64,000 bases of DNA from Fusobacterium varium (GTDB lineage Bacteria > Fusobacteriota > Fusobacteriia > Fusobacteriales > Fusobacteriaceae). The notes beneath the pieces are model-generated. The model saw only the letters and a list, made by a program, of their open reading frames with translations. It searched no databases and was not told where the DNA came from. The stretch is from NCBI GenBank assembly GCA_002356455.1, contig AP017968.1:2604001-2668000 (forward strand), given 5' to 3'. Made by a program: the position numbers and the translations under genes. Of the stretch, positions 32,323 through 40,660 are shown piece after piece (position 1 is the first letter of the stretch; each line of letters begins with the position of its first letter).

Positions 32323-33351
32323 ATGAAAAGAGCTAATGGAACTGGTAGTGTATTTAAAATGAATGATAAAAAAAGAAGAAAGCCTTGGAGAACTAGAATT
32401 ACACTTTGGAAAAATGGGGAACGGATATATGCCAGTCTTGGAAATTACGAAACAAAAAAAGAAGCAGTGGAAGCATTGGCAAAGTATCAAACTAACCCAA
32501 GAGATCTTTCATTGGATAAACTTACTTTCAAAGATGTGTATAACAAATGGGTTCTGTATGAATTTCCTTTACTCAGTGAAAATAGGCAAAGTGTCTATCA
32601 AAGAATCTTTGCTAAATGCTCTTCTTTAGAGAATATAAAATTTAGGGATCTTCGTCATACAGATTTTTCTAATATTCTTGATACAAATACGCATTCTGTA
32701 GGAATTGAAGTTAAAAATTTATTCAGTAAAGTTTCTAAATTTGCTATGAAAAATGATTTGATTGAGAAAGACTATAGTCAATTCTTAGAGTATAGAAAAA
32801 AACATGAAGTAAAAGTTGAAAGAAATATTTTTACTAGAAATGAAATTGATGTTCTCTGGGATAATGTATATAAATATTCTGAAATAGATACAACCCTTGT
32901 AATGATATATACTGGTATGCGTATAGGTGAAATTATAGGATTAAAAAAAGATAACATAGATTTAGAAGAAAGATCTATTTCTGGCGCTGGTATAAAAACT
33001 GAAGCTGGTAAAAAGAGAGTAATTCCAATTCATCCAAAAATATTCCCTTTGATAATTAATAGATTTAAAATGACTTCTTCTGATAAAATTTTTGAATTTA
33101 AAGGTAATAATTATGGTTCTAAACATCAATATTATACTAGAGCCTTAGATGCGTTTTTAAAAGAACTTAAGTTGCCTCCTCATAATGCACATGATTGCAG
33201 ACATACATTCGCTACATTGTTAAATAATACTGATGCGAATGGAACAGCAATCAAAAACTTAATGGGACATAATCATTTTGACTTCACTGAATTTAAATAC
33301 ACTCACAAAAGTTTGGAAGAATTGAGAAAGGCTATTGAAAAAATAAACTAA
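32323..33351 (+). CDS. int: Tyrosine integrase
   Basis: 342-aa site-specific recombinase. The N-terminal AP2-like arm-binding domain (residues about 5-55), SAM-like core-binding domain (66-160) and catalytic domain are complete. Catalytic residues are Arg200 in YTGMRIGE, a likely Lys225, the HDCR box at 290-293, His316 in LMGHNHFD and the nucleophile Tyr326. The gene has an AAAGGAGTG ribosome site and is the last phage gene; the attachment site should lie close downstream. Confidence 0.93.
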   Translation: MKRANGTGSVFKMNDKKRRKPWRTRITLWKNGERIYASLGNYETKKEAVEALAKYQTNPRDLSLDKLTFKDVYNKWVLYEFPLLSENRQSVYQRIFAKCSSLENIKFRDLRHTDFSNILDTNTHSVGIEVKNLFSKVSKFAMKNDLIEKDYSQFLEYRKKHEVKVERNIFTRNEIDVLWDNVYKYSEIDTTLVMIYTGMRIGEIIGLKKDNIDLEERSISGAGIKTEAGKKRVIPIHPKIFPLIINRFKMTSSDKIFEFKGNNYGSKHQYYTRALDAFLKELKLPPHNAHDCRHTFATLLNNTDANGTAIKNLMGHNHFDFTEFKYTHKSLEELRKAIEKIN

Positions 33352-33377
33352 TCAATATATTTGTTATTAAAAATGTT

Positions 33378-33576
33378 TGTGCTTTAAAATTAGCACATTA
33401 AAAAATAGAGTGGGTGTATCACAGGTGTATCACCCATAAATTTTAATAAACTTTTATAGATTTTTTTATGCATTAATATAATCTCAAATCCTGTTTTTAC
33501 CACATTTAAAAACTTATAAAAACATTACATTTTAATTTCTACGAACAAAAGCTCTCACTCTCAAGGGAGCTTTTGT
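33378..33576 (+). other. Post-integrase region with tandem GGTGTATCAC repeats and hairpins, probable attachment region
   Basis: This 430-base gap after the integrase holds no gene. It contains a TGTGCT/AGCACA hairpin (33378-33397) and GGTGTATCAC twice with an 11-base period (33413-33422, 33424-33433), the spacing of arm-type integrase sites. A strong 12-bp terminator-like hairpin (33545-33576) has arms ACAAAAGCTCTC and GGGAGCTTTTGT. The att core cannot be placed because the other end of the phage is outside the window. Confidence 0.5.
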
Positions 33577-33728
33577 TGTATAGACAAAAATTTTCTTTAA
33601 AAAGTACGTATTATAGTTGCATAACTCAAGTACTCAATATTAAAATTTATATTTTTATAATATTAATAGTTCAGACTCACGGTAAAATAAATTTAAAAAT
33701 AAACTTATTTTGATAGCCCAAGCAATAT

Positions 33729-33756
33729 AAAAAACCAGAGAGTAAATCCCTGGTTA
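33729..33756 (-). terminator. Terminator of the exported protein gene
   Basis: On the minus strand AACCAG and CTGGTT arms are followed by TTTTTTAT, 30 bases beyond the stop codon of the leftward gene. Confidence 0.65.
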
Positions 33757-33785
33757 GCATAAAGATAATTATAGTTAAAATATTT

Positions 33786-34394
33786 TTATAGTCCCATATC
33801 TTTTAAACCATTTATAACACGATATTCCTTTGGTATTTCAAAAATAGAAACAGGTACCTTAGTAGTACATTCTAATATTTCCATTATAAAATCACTACCG
33901 ACGCCCTTTCCTGTTATATATGCAAGTTCATTTCCTTTAAAATAATATCTGATTTTTTCTCCATTTTTTACACTCATTTCTTCATATGGAAGTTTTTCTC
34001 CCATTATAATGTCAGTTCCAGAGTCAGTAATCTCAATTCCTATATATTCAGGCTGTTTAAAAATAGAAGAATTAATTCCAAGCATACTAAGATTCATTGC
34101 CATTTTATCTTTGTCACTTATCATATAAGATTTTTTTCCTTCTACTAAGAACCTCACTACTTTACCTTCGTATTCCATTTTAGTAACACTCTTCTCTCCA
34201 AGAGTAGCCACAGTAATATCACTTTTTATATTTTTCTCTTCAATCTTACTGTGCATTATAAAATGCATCATTACATCTTTTCCTTTAAATTCATTTATAT
34301 ATTTTTCTGCCAGGTTTCCAGCTGCTTTTATGTGTTCAGTTGTAAAAATTACAAATGTAAAAATAATCAGTAATGTCAATTGTAGTTTTTTCAT
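33786..34394 (-). CDS. Exported protein of unknown function
   Basis: 202-aa protein with a signal peptide (MKKLQLTLLIIFTFVIFTTE). The beta-rich mature part (MMHFIMHSKIEEKNIKSDIT, later EKIRYYFKGNELAYITGKGV) resembles LolA/DUF4412-type outer-membrane-associated folds in overall pattern. The ATG at 34394 is chosen for its 6-base spacing from GGAGG. It is a single-gene unit and the first chromosomal gene after the prophage. Confidence 0.6.
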   Translation of the reverse strand: MKKLQLTLLIIFTFVIFTTEHIKAAGNLAEKYINEFKGKDVMMHFIMHSKIEEKNIKSDITVATLGEKSVTKMEYEGKVVRFLVEGKKSYMISDKDKMAMNLSMLGINSSIFKQPEYIGIEITDSGTDIIMGEKLPYEEMSVKNGEKIRYYFKGNELAYITGKGVGSDFIMEILECTTKVPVSIFEIPKEYRVINGLKDMGL

Positions 34395-34537
34395 GTACAT
34401 CCTCCATAGTATATTTTAAATTATAATCTTAATTATACAGTATTAAAAAATATAAAGTAAATATTATTTTATATTAGTAAAACTTTAAAAATCTTTAGTC
34501 AAATAACTCATAAATATTTAATCAATAACTATATTAA

Positions 34538-34936
34538 TTATTTACCTGAAACCAGTTTTGTAACTACCATTATTCCAAATATAAAAAACGGAAATACTAT
34601 ACTTAGTATTCCTCCTAAGAGTATAGATTTTGCTCTTCTAGGATATTTTTTATTAAAGACAGCAAACAATATAACTCCTATATATGAACTTAAAAATCCA
34701 AGCATTATCCATCCTATCCCACCTTTATCATTTAGAGTTTCAATTATTTTTTTATCAGGTTCAGTCTCCTTTTTTTCTTCTTCTTTAACTACTGCTTCTC
34801 CATTTATTTCTATTCCTTTTCTTCTTTCTTTAGAAAGTTCATCATAACATCCACTGCAATATTCTTCTCCTCTGTACATTTTTACTTCTCTAAACCAATA
34901 AAGTCTTTTGTTACATTTTTTACATCTTCCCTCCAA
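34538..34936 (-). CDS. Membrane protein with N-terminal zinc ribbon
   Basis: 132-aa protein starting at a TTG behind AGGGAG. Residues 1-35 form a LIM-like zinc ribbon (CKKCNKRLYW, then EEYCSGCYDEL). A charged linker follows, then two membrane segments (residues about 76-95 and 104-127). This zinc-ribbon plus transmembrane layout is common for uncharacterised membrane proteins. Function unknown. Confidence 0.6.
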   Translation of the reverse strand: MEGRCKKCNKRLYWFREVKMYRGEEYCSGCYDELSKERRKGIEINGEAVVKEEEKKETEPDKKIIETLNDKGGIGWIMLGFLSSYIGVILFAVFNKKYPRRAKSILLGGILSIVFPFFIFGIMVVTKLVSGK

Positions 34937-35175
34937 TGCACTCCCTCTTTTCTTGTAAAATTATTGTTCCTATTTATAGGATAACAAAAATATAAATATG
35001 TTGTCTATAAAAAATAAATAATATCTAAAAAAATTATAAATAATTCTCATTACAAACAAATTTTTATTATTTTTAATATTTTATATATACTCTCTATTTC
35101 ATTAAAAACGTATTAAAATCACTTGTAACAATCTTAAATTTATGATAAAATTTATCATTAATCAGGAGGTAATTT

Positions 35176-35571
35176 ATGAACAAAAAATTTGATATCTTTC
35201 TTCTTATATTAGGAATTATTTTTGCTTTAATTACAGCATTATTACAATTTTTTGTAAATATACATTTATTTAATTTAAAAAAATATCTATATTTTTCTTT
35301 CTATTTCATTGTTTTTATTTATTGGTTAAAAGATCAAAATTTTAAACTTAAATATTTTTTTATCTATAGTATTATCAGCTTCTATTTTAATTTTTCTCTT
35401 ACAACTTCATTTGTTATAGTATTTACAAGAACATTTTTAGATTTTTTTAATATCTCCAGTTTAACAAAAAATATTTTAATAACATTACTTATAGGAATAT
35501 TCAGTACATTTATTACTTCTTTTATTTATCAATTTTTAAAAATAAAATCATTAAATTCTCATGAATCATAG
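35176..35571 (+). CDS. Small polytopic membrane protein
   Basis: 131-aa very hydrophobic protein with four predicted membrane helices (about residues 7-28, 34-52, 58-80 and 98-120) and a short basic tail. It has a strong AGGAGG ribosome site and a preceding TATGATAAAA-type -10. No family is recognised. Confidence 0.55.
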   Translation: MNKKFDIFLLILGIIFALITALLQFFVNIHLFNLKKYLYFSFYFIVFIYWLKDQNFKLKYFFIYSIISFYFNFSLTTSFVIVFTRTFLDFFNISSLTKNILITLLIGIFSTFITSFIYQFLKIKSLNSHES

Positions 35572-35671
35572 AATTTAGCTTATTCAAGCATAGCTCTCCA
35601 ATACTAAATAGAATTTTTTAAATATATAAAAGAACTTCATAAAAAATCTTTTTTGATTATCAAAATATTTG

Positions 35672-35700
35672 TTGACAAAATATTAAAGAAATGATATTAT
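35672..35700 (+). promoter_or_regulatory. Consensus promoter for a short non-coding transcript
   Basis: TTGACA (35672-35677) and TATTAT (35695-35700) are separated by exactly 17 bases. No protein start with a ribosome site follows before the strong hairpin at 35753. Confidence 0.8.
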
Positions 35701-35706
35701 AAAGAT

Positions 35707-35800
35707 GACCCTTTCCTTGAAGTGTTACTGTATTTTAAATTTAACCAAATTTAGAAATAGGATCAGAGACCCCCAATGTCTTTGATCCTATTTCTAATTT
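35707..35800 (+). ncRNA. Candidate small RNA with intrinsic terminator
   Basis: Transcription from the promoter just upstream would start near 35707. It would run about 95 bases into an 18-bp stem (35753-35770 with 35778-35795, one G-U pair, loop CCCCAAT). The stem ends in TTTCT followed by AATTT, a reasonable terminator. The 45-base 5' part (GATGACCCTTTCCTTGAAGT onward) is unstructured and contains a C/U-rich stretch that could pair with targets. No open frame of useful length is present. Confidence 0.6.
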
Positions 35801-35936
35801 ACAGATATTTTTTCTATATTTGTGACCAACGTGTGTCTAACCACAATACTGATAATTTACTCTTACAATTTTATAATACTAAATCATTACTATATTTCAA
35901 TGCTGACTATAAAATTGTTTTGATAAACCAAATAAT

Positions 35937-35988
35937 AAGATATAAAAACACCAAGAAGAAATTAATCTTCCTGGTATTTTTATATCTT
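35937..35988. terminator. Long bidirectional hairpin
   Basis: AAGATATAAAAACACCAAGA pairs with its imperfect complement ending TTTTTATATCTT across a short loop, about 20 bp. It lies 10 bases beyond the stop of the leftward 92-aa gene and would end that transcript. Confidence 0.6.
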
Positions 35989-35997
35989 AATAATTTT

Positions 35998-36276
35998 TTA
36001 AACATTAGCAACTGAAGGATTTAATTTTTGTGTTTCTTCATCAAAGTAAACAAAGACACATAAATTTCTTCCAGATGCTGCTTTTTTTCCTTCTGGATAT
36101 TTTATTTCGACAGTACTACTTTCTCTTTCACCTTCAAAACATACATAATCATATAAAAGCTGAGTTTCAACATAGTCATCATTATTTACTTTTACACTTA
36201 ATCCAGCTTTATAACTTTCTTCATTGTTATGATAAAAAAATCTTAATCTTTTTTTTGTAACATTACGTACATACAT
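35998..36276 (-). CDS. Conserved-looking small protein of unknown function
   Basis: 92-aa protein (MYVRNVTKKRLRFFYHNNEE at the start), with beta-strand-like alternation, DYVETQLLYDYVCFEGERES and a KYPEGKKAASGRNLCVFVYF segment. The second ATG is used because it sits 8 bases after AGGAGG. It is a single-gene unit with a long terminator hairpin. No domain is recognised. Confidence 0.55.
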   Translation of the reverse strand: MYVRNVTKKRLRFFYHNNEESYKAGLSVKVNNDDYVETQLLYDYVCFEGERESSTVEIKYPEGKKAASGRNLCVFVYFDEETQKLNPSVANV

Positions 36277-36386
36277 TTTCATTACCTCCTATAAAATTTA
36301 CTTTTTCTCTCGAGATAACTTATCATAACACTTAATCTAAAACATACCAAATATGTAAATTATTATATTTATTAAATACATTGCAC

Positions 36387-37229
36387 TTATTTTTTATAAT
36401 ATTCTGGATAACTGATTTCTGATATTTTTTTTATCACTTCTGTTACTCTGATTGATGGTCTTACAGCTTCTTTGCTTATTTGATATATTCTTTTTTCTCT
36501 TACAGCCTTTATTATATTCCAATTACCCCTATCAATAATTTCTTTTATTGGATCCTCAACTTGATAGGTACTGGTAAATATTATATCAGGATTCCTTTTT
36601 GCTATAACTTCTAAACTTGGAATAAACCATCCACTTTTATCATTAAATATATTTTCTACTCCTGCAATTTCCAACATTTCATTCATAAATACATCTTTTC
36701 CAAAAGTATACATAGATGGAAATGGAGAAATTTCAAAATATACTTTTTTCTTCTTTTCTATATTTTTACTTATTTCTTTTACTTCATTTATTTCTTTTTC
36801 CATTTTAGAAATTATATTTTCTGCTTCAGATTTCCTTTCTGTCTTTTCTCCTATCTCCCTTATACAATCATAAACATTTTTTATACTTTTTACATCGGAA
36901 ACATAGATAACATCTGTTCCTTTTGCTTTCATGAATTCAATAAAATCCTCTCTGTCTGCTTTATTAAATGTTGAAAGAATTATTAAATCTGCTTTCAAAG
37001 AAAAAATACTTTCTGTATTCATTTGATAAAAACTTACTTTGGGTATTTTCATATCATCTAATTCTTTTATATCAGAATTTTTATCCATAGCAATTATTTT
37101 ATCTTTTAATCCTAGTTCATAGAGAATTTCTGTTACTGCTGGGCTTCCAGAAGCTATTCTGTTGTATTCCTTAGAAAAAGCTGTAACTGAAAGAAGTAAT
37201 AAAGTTATTACTAAAAACTTTTTTATCAT
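36387..37229 (-). CDS. btuF: Cobalamin ABC transporter substrate-binding protein, BtuF-like
   Basis: 280-aa periplasmic binding protein with a signal peptide (KKFLVITLLLLSVTAFS) and a BtuF/helical-backbone fold. The first lobe has RIASGSPAVTEILYELGLKD, the middle a long helix (EAENIISKMEKEINEVKEIS), and the second lobe NEMLEIAGVENIFND and NPDIIFTSTYQ. It is the last gene of the riboswitch-controlled operon after BtuB, which supports vitamin B12 as ligand. BtuC and BtuD are not in the window. The ATG at 37229 is preferred over a GTG at 37238. Confidence 0.85.
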   Translation of the reverse strand: MIKKFLVITLLLLSVTAFSKEYNRIASGSPAVTEILYELGLKDKIIAMDKNSDIKELDDMKIPKVSFYQMNTESIFSLKADLIILSTFNKADREDFIEFMKAKGTDVIYVSDVKSIKNVYDCIREIGEKTERKSEAENIISKMEKEINEVKEISKNIEKKKKVYFEISPFPSMYTFGKDVFMNEMLEIAGVENIFNDKSGWFIPSLEVIAKRNPDIIFTSTYQVEDPIKEIIDRGNWNIIKAVREKRIYQISKEAVRPSIRVTEVIKKISEISYPEYYKK

Positions 37230-37256
37230 TATTATCACTTATCCTTTAATTTTAAA

Positions 37257-37281
37257 ATAGACAGAGATATTCTCTGTCTAT
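37257..37281 (-). terminator. Intercistronic hairpin between btuB and btuF
   Basis: ATAGACAGAGA and TCTCTGTCTAT form a perfect 11-bp stem with a 3-base loop between the two genes, followed on the minus strand by TTTTAAAATT. It could reduce read-through into btuF or protect the btuB message. Confidence 0.55.
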
Positions 37282-37294
37282 CTATTATATCATT

Positions 37295-39274
37295 CTAAAA
37301 ACTATATTTGAATCCTGCATAATAACTTCTTCCATCTGCTGGATAGTATACTTTATATTGAGTATTAGATGTTACAATAGTTGAATATTCTTTATCAAAA
37401 AGATTTCTTATTCCTGTATATATTTCTAAACCATTTTCAAATTTATATTTTAAATTAGTATCAACTGTTATATAGTCATTGTCCTTACCTAATTTATTAG
37501 CAAAATCATCAGTTGAATAAGTTTTACTTGAATAATATATATCTAAATTCCCCAAAAAGTTATCACTAAAATTATATGTTGCCCCTAAATTAGCATTCCA
37601 TCTTGGTACCCCAGCAAATTCTTTTCCATCATATTCGCCACTTGTTACTTTAGGCTGAATATATGAAATATTTTCTCTTAAAGTTAATTTATCAAAGTAA
37701 TGTTGTAGAGAAATTTGTCCCCCTATTCTTCTTACTTTTCCATCAAAATTTGTATTTTTTCCTAATGTTCCAAATTCAAAATTTGCTGGATCTTTCTTTA
37801 AATAAATTTCATTATCTGTGTTAATTAAAAATATTGATGAAGAAATAAAAGTATTTTTATACATATCTTTTATTCCTAGCTCATAAGCTTTTGTTTCTTG
37901 AGCATCAATATCCCCATACCAATATCCTAGATCATCTGTATTTGGAGTCCTAAATCCTTGTGTAAAACTCAGATAAATACTTCCAGTTTCAGAATACAAA
38001 TAATTTACTGCTAACTCATAAGAATCATTTGAAAATTTCTTTTTAAAGTTTTTTATACTTGGAGTAAATGGAGGTGCTGATCCATATTCTGTAACAAAAT
38101 AATCAAATTCGCTTCTCTCTTTTCTATACCCCTGAGTAAATTGAAATTGCCCCACTGTTGTTTTATTTAAAATATATCCTCCATATGATTCTTTTTCTTT
38201 ATCTGGATTTCCAAAAGTTTTATCTTCTACTTTACCATTTTTATAATCTCCACCAAAAATCACATAACTATCTTCTCCATAAGTATATTTTAATTGTGGT
38301 TTTACATAGTATTGAGTTATTAAATTTCTTCTATTTTCATTATATGCACCTGGATAATATGTTGCTTTATATCTGTAATCATTCTCTGTATATCCTCCAT
38401 AAATTAAGAAAGATAATTTATCTGATAATTTTTTATTGTATGTTATTATATATTCATTTGATGTATTTTTATACTTTCCACCAGATATTCCATGTTGTTT
38501 TATATTTTCATCAAATTTTTCTTTTGTTAAATAGTTGCTATAACTATCTTCTACTTTATTATAATTATATCTCATTTCTAAATATCCATCATCAAGTAAA
38601 TATCTACCTCTTAGCCAAAGTGATTTTTTTGTATCTCCATCCTTATAATCAGGATGTGGAGTTCTATATCCATCTCCCTCAATATATGTATATGAAGTAT
38701 CCAACAGAAATTTATCTCCTATTTTAGTTCCATAATTTACAGTTCCTTTCCTTGTATTCCACGAACCAATTTCCATACCTATATTCCCATAATTGCTTCT
38801 ATTTTCTGGTGATTTAGTAATAATATTTATCACTCCACCAGTAGCACCATCACCATACATCACAGCTCCACCTGATGGGATTATTTCAATTTTATCTATT
38901 TGATCAATGGGAATCTGACTTGTAAAGTATCTTCCTTCTACATTATTCAATGGAACTCCATCTAAAAGTATAAGTGTGTTATTTCCTGCTGTTGCTCCAG
39001 AGCCTCTCATATCAAACACTGGATCAGCCCCATCCATCGATCTTACATCTAACCCTGGAACTCCTTTAAGCGCTTCTGCCACTGTACTAGCTCCCTTATT
39101 CTGAATATCTTCCTGAGTTACAATAGTTACACTTTTAGCAGTATCCAACACACTTGTTTCAAAATTCTCTGTAGAAATAACTGATTCAGTTAATCTTCGA
39201 CTGGCTATATTTTCCTCTGCCATTATTGTTGTGCTCACTGTTAGTATTGCTGCTATCATTAAAGCTTTTTTCAT
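37295..39274 (-). CDS. btuB: TonB-dependent vitamin B12 receptor, BtuB-like
   Basis: 659-aa outer-membrane receptor. After the signal peptide (residues 1-19) comes a TonB-box region (ESVISTENFETSVLDTAKSV). The plug domain (about 45-160) contains GVPGLDVRSMDGADPVFDMR, GGAVMYGDGATGGVINI and related plug motifs. The 22-strand barrel ends in Phe (YYAGFKYSF), the usual outer-membrane sorting residue. Cobalamin is the inferred ligand because a B12 riboswitch leads the operon and a BtuF-like gene follows. Confidence 0.9.
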   Translation of the reverse strand: MKKALMIAAILTVSTTIMAEENIASRRLTESVISTENFETSVLDTAKSVTIVTQEDIQNKGASTVAEALKGVPGLDVRSMDGADPVFDMRGSGATAGNNTLILLDGVPLNNVEGRYFTSQIPIDQIDKIEIIPSGGAVMYGDGATGGVINIITKSPENRSNYGNIGMEIGSWNTRKGTVNYGTKIGDKFLLDTSYTYIEGDGYRTPHPDYKDGDTKKSLWLRGRYLLDDGYLEMRYNYNKVEDSYSNYLTKEKFDENIKQHGISGGKYKNTSNEYIITYNKKLSDKLSFLIYGGYTENDYRYKATYYPGAYNENRRNLITQYYVKPQLKYTYGEDSYVIFGGDYKNGKVEDKTFGNPDKEKESYGGYILNKTTVGQFQFTQGYRKERSEFDYFVTEYGSAPPFTPSIKNFKKKFSNDSYELAVNYLYSETGSIYLSFTQGFRTPNTDDLGYWYGDIDAQETKAYELGIKDMYKNTFISSSIFLINTDNEIYLKKDPANFEFGTLGKNTNFDGKVRRIGGQISLQHYFDKLTLRENISYIQPKVTSGEYDGKEFAGVPRWNANLGATYNFSDNFLGNLDIYYSSKTYSTDDFANKLGKDNDYITVDTNLKYKFENGLEIYTGIRNLFDKEYSTIVTSNTQYKVYYPADGRSYYAGFKYSF

Positions 39275-39289
39275 TTCTCCTCCTAAAGT

Positions 39290-40258
39290 TTATTTAAAAT
39301 TTAATTTCTTTAATATCCTATCCTGACGTTTTACCTTTTTTTCCAAATCATCAGTGTCATAATATATAAATTCATATACCACCCAATCCAGTGGTAAATT
39401 TTCTAATATTTTTATTATTCTTATATCTTCAAAAGGAAGATGTTGATCTATCTGACTTACATGACCATATATATTTTTCAAAGTTTTCTCCCTTTCAATC
39501 AATGAATTTTTATGTCTTTCTACAGCATCATTTAAATATTTTCCAGAAAGAGAAAAATTCAAATGAACACCTTTTATATATTTTTTTAATTCTCCCATCT
39601 TATCAAGATTTTTCTCAATATATTCTATTCCTTCATCCATTGTTCTAAGTTTTGGCTCATTATTCAGCATATGTCCTGTATCAAGCATAAATCCAATATT
39701 TTCATATTTTATATTATTTAACAAAAATTCTACTTCTTCTTTTGAAGTTAATCTAAGTCCTGGCCACCATAAATTTTCCAAAAGAAGCTTAAATTTATAC
39801 TTTTTATTTTCAAAAATATCATTCAGCAATGCTGCAACATTTTGAAGAACATCTCTGTCTGAATATGGAAATTCATATATCAAGCTCCCTTCATCATCTA
39901 CATAACAAGCATGAAATACAACATATTCTGCTTCAAGTTTTTCTGCCATTTCCAGTTCTTTTTTATAATAATCAATTAATTCCTCTCTGCTGTTTCCACC
40001 ACACCAATAAAATATTTCCTGCTTCTCTTTAAATTTTTCTCTAAGTATTCCATATTTTCCAAGATAAATATCTAGCCACATAGGAAAAAATCTCATGTGA
40101 TACCCATTTATTAAATGCTTTAAAGAAGTATTATCTTTCTGCAAATCAAATTTTATAAGTTCAAATCCTTTAAAGTTATACTTATCACAATAATATTTCA
40201 TCATTTTTTTATTTTCCTCATTAGTAGAAAAATCTGTTATATTAAGTAGCTTTCTCAT
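39290..40258 (-). CDS. AP endonuclease 2-superfamily TIM-barrel protein under B12 riboswitch, CbiR-like
   Basis: 322-aa TIM-barrel protein of the xylose isomerase/AP endonuclease 2 superfamily. Putative metal ligands are seen in VVFHACYVDDEG, KLLLENLWWPG, GFMLDTGHML and GVHLNFSLSGK. It is the first gene behind a cobalamin riboswitch and precedes BtuB and BtuF. CbiR of Akkermansia belongs to this superfamily and opens the nucleotide loop of cobamides for remodelling, so this is likely a cobamide amidohydrolase/hydrolase-type remodelling enzyme. The ATG at 40258 follows GGAGGG by 6 bases; a longer start upstream is unlikely. Confidence 0.72.
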   Translation of the reverse strand: MRKLLNITDFSTNEENKKMMKYYCDKYNFKGFELIKFDLQKDNTSLKHLINGYHMRFFPMWLDIYLGKYGILREKFKEKQEIFYWCGGNSREELIDYYKKELEMAEKLEAEYVVFHACYVDDEGSLIYEFPYSDRDVLQNVAALLNDIFENKKYKFKLLLENLWWPGLRLTSKEEVEFLLNNIKYENIGFMLDTGHMLNNEPKLRTMDEGIEYIEKNLDKMGELKKYIKGVHLNFSLSGKYLNDAVERHKNSLIEREKTLKNIYGHVSQIDQHLPFEDIRIIKILENLPLDWVVYEFIYYDTDDLEKKVKRQDRILKKLNFK

Positions 40259-40337
40259 TAAAAACCCTCCAAATAAAAAATCCAATAAAATAGCTTCCCT
40301 ACCTTATTGGATAAATATATTGCCATATATCTTTCTC

Positions 40338-40492
40338 TATTGGTAAGTCTCCTGACTCAGGTTCATCCTACTTTCATACCTTCCCAGTTTCCCAGTGGCA
40401 CATCATGATTTCGTCCTCTATACAGTAGCTTTCGCTGTGTGGGATTTACACCCAACTTCCTTTATTAAGCTCAAATAAGCACCTATTTTCTA
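40338..40492 (-). promoter_or_regulatory. Cobalamin riboswitch
   Basis: On the minus strand the leader contains the conserved GTGCCACTGGGAAACTGGGA core. The B12 box AGTCAGGAGAC (40357-40347) follows, preceded by ATCCCACACAGCGAAAGCTA in the upstream helices, which is the cobalamin riboswitch pattern. It lies about 80 bases before the CbiR-like gene, so B12 should repress this gene and the btuB-btuF genes behind it. Confidence 0.93.
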
Positions 40493-40660
40493 TTTTTTAT
40501 CAACTTAATAATATAATTTTTAAATATTTTTGTCAATCTCTTTAGAATTACATTCAAATATTAAAAGTTTTGTTTTCTATCCATATATTTTTTAGCTGTT
40601 GAAATTATACATAAAACTATGATACCATTAATTGAAAGAAAATATCAATAGAGGTGTATT

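Noticed and set aside
33545-33576. The AAAGCTCTC...GGGAGCTTT hairpin after the integrase considered as a tRNA or tmRNA end (usual integration target)
   Set aside because: No acceptor stem, T-loop GTTCRA or CCA end can be fitted; it is only a terminator-like hairpin.
35776-36015. A 79-codon rightward frame after the sRNA hairpin
   Set aside because: It starts inside the terminator stem, has no ribosome site, is strongly AT-biased and runs through another terminator hairpin.
37300-39270. Long rightward frames opposite btuB (up to 189 codons)
   Set aside because: Composition is dominated by Leu, Tyr and His as expected for antisense of a beta-barrel gene; no starts with ribosome sites.
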